Source of the DNA: Alphaproteobacteria bacterium | GTDB taxonomy: Bacteria > Pseudomonadota > Alphaproteobacteria > Micavibrionales > UBA2020 | Direction of reading: 5' to 3' | DNA: 5,411 bases | Assembly: GCA_018971405.1 (NCBI GenBank) | Contig: JAGXAX010000112.1 | Coordinates: forward strand, 1 to 5,411 | Shown here: positions 4,712-5,411 of the stretch, piece after piece | Numbering within the stretch: the first letter of the stretch is position 1 | Layout of the letters: the number at the start of each line of letters is the position of its first letter | The notes under the pieces: generated by a model | What the model was told of the DNA's origin: nothing | Databases searched by the model: none | What the model saw: only the letters and a program-made list of their open reading frames with translations | Made by a program: the position numbers and the translations under genes

Positions 4712-5411
4712 CGATACGCCATCACGGCATGGCCGTTTTTGCGGAGCCATTTTTTACCCGCCACAGCGTCCTCCGCCAGTTCCGCGCAAAGCGCCCAGAA
4801 CTTGCGGCTGTGGTTGAGATGGATGCGGTGGGCGACCTCGTGCGCGACGACGTAATCCAGCACGACCGGCGGCGCGAGAATCAGCCGCCAGGAAAACATC
4901 ATCCGCCCGTCCGGCCCGCAGCTGCCCCAGCGCGCTTTCGGGTCGCGGATGGTGACCGGCTTCGGTTTTAATCCCAGTTTGTCCTGCTTTTGCGCGGCGA
5001 TATCTTCCAGCACATCCTGCGCGGTGTTTTTGAGAAAATCCTTCACCCGCCGCGCCAGATATTCGGGGCGGCCATGGACGACCAGACGATCGCCCTCCAG
5101 CACTGTTACGCCGCGCCCGTCGCGCCGCGCAATGGTCACGCCACGCCCGTAAACCGGCACGATATCACCTTCGGCGAAGTTTTTCGGCGGCGTCATCGTG
5201 TCGCGGCGGCCGGCGATCCAATCTTTATTTTCGGCGATGAAACGCAGCGCATGCCTTTCCGATCCGCCGCGCGGCCAAGTCAGCACCACGTCGCCGAGTC
5301 TGGCATCGACGCGCAGACTGAAACGCCGCGCGCGCGCATTGGGACGCACGCGCACGCCGCCGATTTCCTCCGGCGTATCGAGAGATTTTTTTTCCTTACG
5401 CAGCCTGAACA
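4708..5411 (-). CDS. YgjP-like zinc metallopeptidase (DUF45/COG1451 type), start at or beyond the window edge
   Basis: The C-terminal half holds the gluzincin-like site HEVAH followed by a third His in HEVAHRIHLNHSRKFW, and, 26 residues before it, the family hallmark RWGSC. Counted from the GTG at 5355 these are His172, His176, His182 and Trp143-Cys146. An N-terminal strand region with RARRFSLRVD and TWPRGGSE and a helical middle complete the usual layout. It is a soluble cytoplasmic protein with no signal peptide; the substrate is unknown for the family. A GTG at 5355-5353 gives 215 residues and has GGAGGA ten bases upstream. However, the frame stays open to the edge (FRLRKEKKSLDTPEEIGG), and these residues complete the first strand expected before RVRPNARARR. 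The last two window bases read TG in frame on the minus strand, so a start codon NTG may sit exactly at the edge. The gene converges on dusA with overlapping stops. Confidence 0.88.
   Translation of the reverse strand, partial: FRLRKEKKSLDTPEEIGGVRVRPNARARRFSLRVDARLGDVVLTWPRGGSERHALRFIAENKDWIAGRRDTMTPPKNFAEGDIVPVYGRGVTIARRDGRGVTVLEGDRLVVHGRPEYLARRVKDFLKNTAQDVLEDIAAQKQDKLGLKPKPVTIRDPKARWGSCGPDGRMMFSWRLILAPPVVLDYVVAHEVAHRIHLNHSRKFWALCAELAEDAVAGKKWLRKNGHAVMAYR
4724..4740 (+). terminator. Terminator-like hairpin of dusA inside the facing gene
   Basis: A perfect five-pair stem, ACGGC/GCCGT (4724-4728 with 4732-4736), encloses the three-base loop ATG and is followed directly by a run of T (4736-4740). 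It begins 12 bases after the dusA stop. It has the form of a short Rho-independent terminator on the plus strand. On the minus strand the same bases encode the last residues of the peptidase (KNGHAVM). The stem is short, so its strength is uncertain. Confidence 0.5.
4729..4755 (+). terminator. Second, overlapping terminator-like hairpin after dusA
   Basis: ATGG (4729-4732) pairs with CCAT (4747-4750), and CCG (4733-4735) pairs with CGG (4742-4744). This gives seven pairs with a two-base bulge and a six-base loop, followed by five further T (4751-4755). It shares bases 4729-4736 with the first hairpin, so only one of the two can form in a given transcript. It could act as a back-up terminator. 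Confidence 0.4.

Overview
The window looks like ordinary chromosomal DNA from a G+C-rich alphaproteobacterium. The enzymes point that way: FabI carries the 'LMQGKRGLIMGVAN' type of N-terminus known from alphaproteobacterial FabI, and the gene order fabA-fabB-fabI is the classic alphaproteobacterial one. The lineage is an inference. The gene mix (SH3_4-type periplasmic protein, DusA, YgjP-like peptidase) does not fix the order or genus. I see no phage, insertion sequence, CRISPR array, tRNA or rRNA.

Left part, positions 1 to about 3605, minus strand, read right to left: a tightly packed cluster that is very probably one operon. It holds a secreted SH3-domain protein, an unrecognised 317-residue helical protein, fabA, fabB and the first 95 codons of fabI, which runs off the left edge. 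Gaps between genes are 18, 15, 24 and 2 bases. FabA and FabB make the unsaturated branch of type II fatty acid synthesis: FabA dehydrates and isomerises the C10 intermediate, and FabB elongates the cis-3 product. FabI performs the last reduction of each elongation cycle. In many Rhizobiales the gene in front of fabA is the iron regulator irr; here that place is taken by the unrecognised gene.

Middle, about 3606 to 3706: a short AT-rich divergent intergenic region that must hold the promoters of the left operon (minus) and of dusA (plus). It also contains a 26-codon minus-strand frame whose stop overlaps the SH3 start as ATGA, and a small inverted repeat around the dusA ribosome binding site.

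Right part: dusA (tRNA-dihydrouridine synthase, plus strand) faces a YgjP/DUF45-type zinc metallopeptidase gene (minus strand). Their stop codons overlap within one TTAA at 4708-4711, so the terminator-like hairpins for dusA lie inside the 3' end of the peptidase gene. The peptidase frame is still open at the right edge of the window.

There is no stretch over 300 bases without a gene. The points most worth a second look are the unknown gene in front of fabA, its same-frame arrangement with the SH3 gene, and the terminator overlap between dusA and the peptidase gene. I found no clear sign of a wholly new system.
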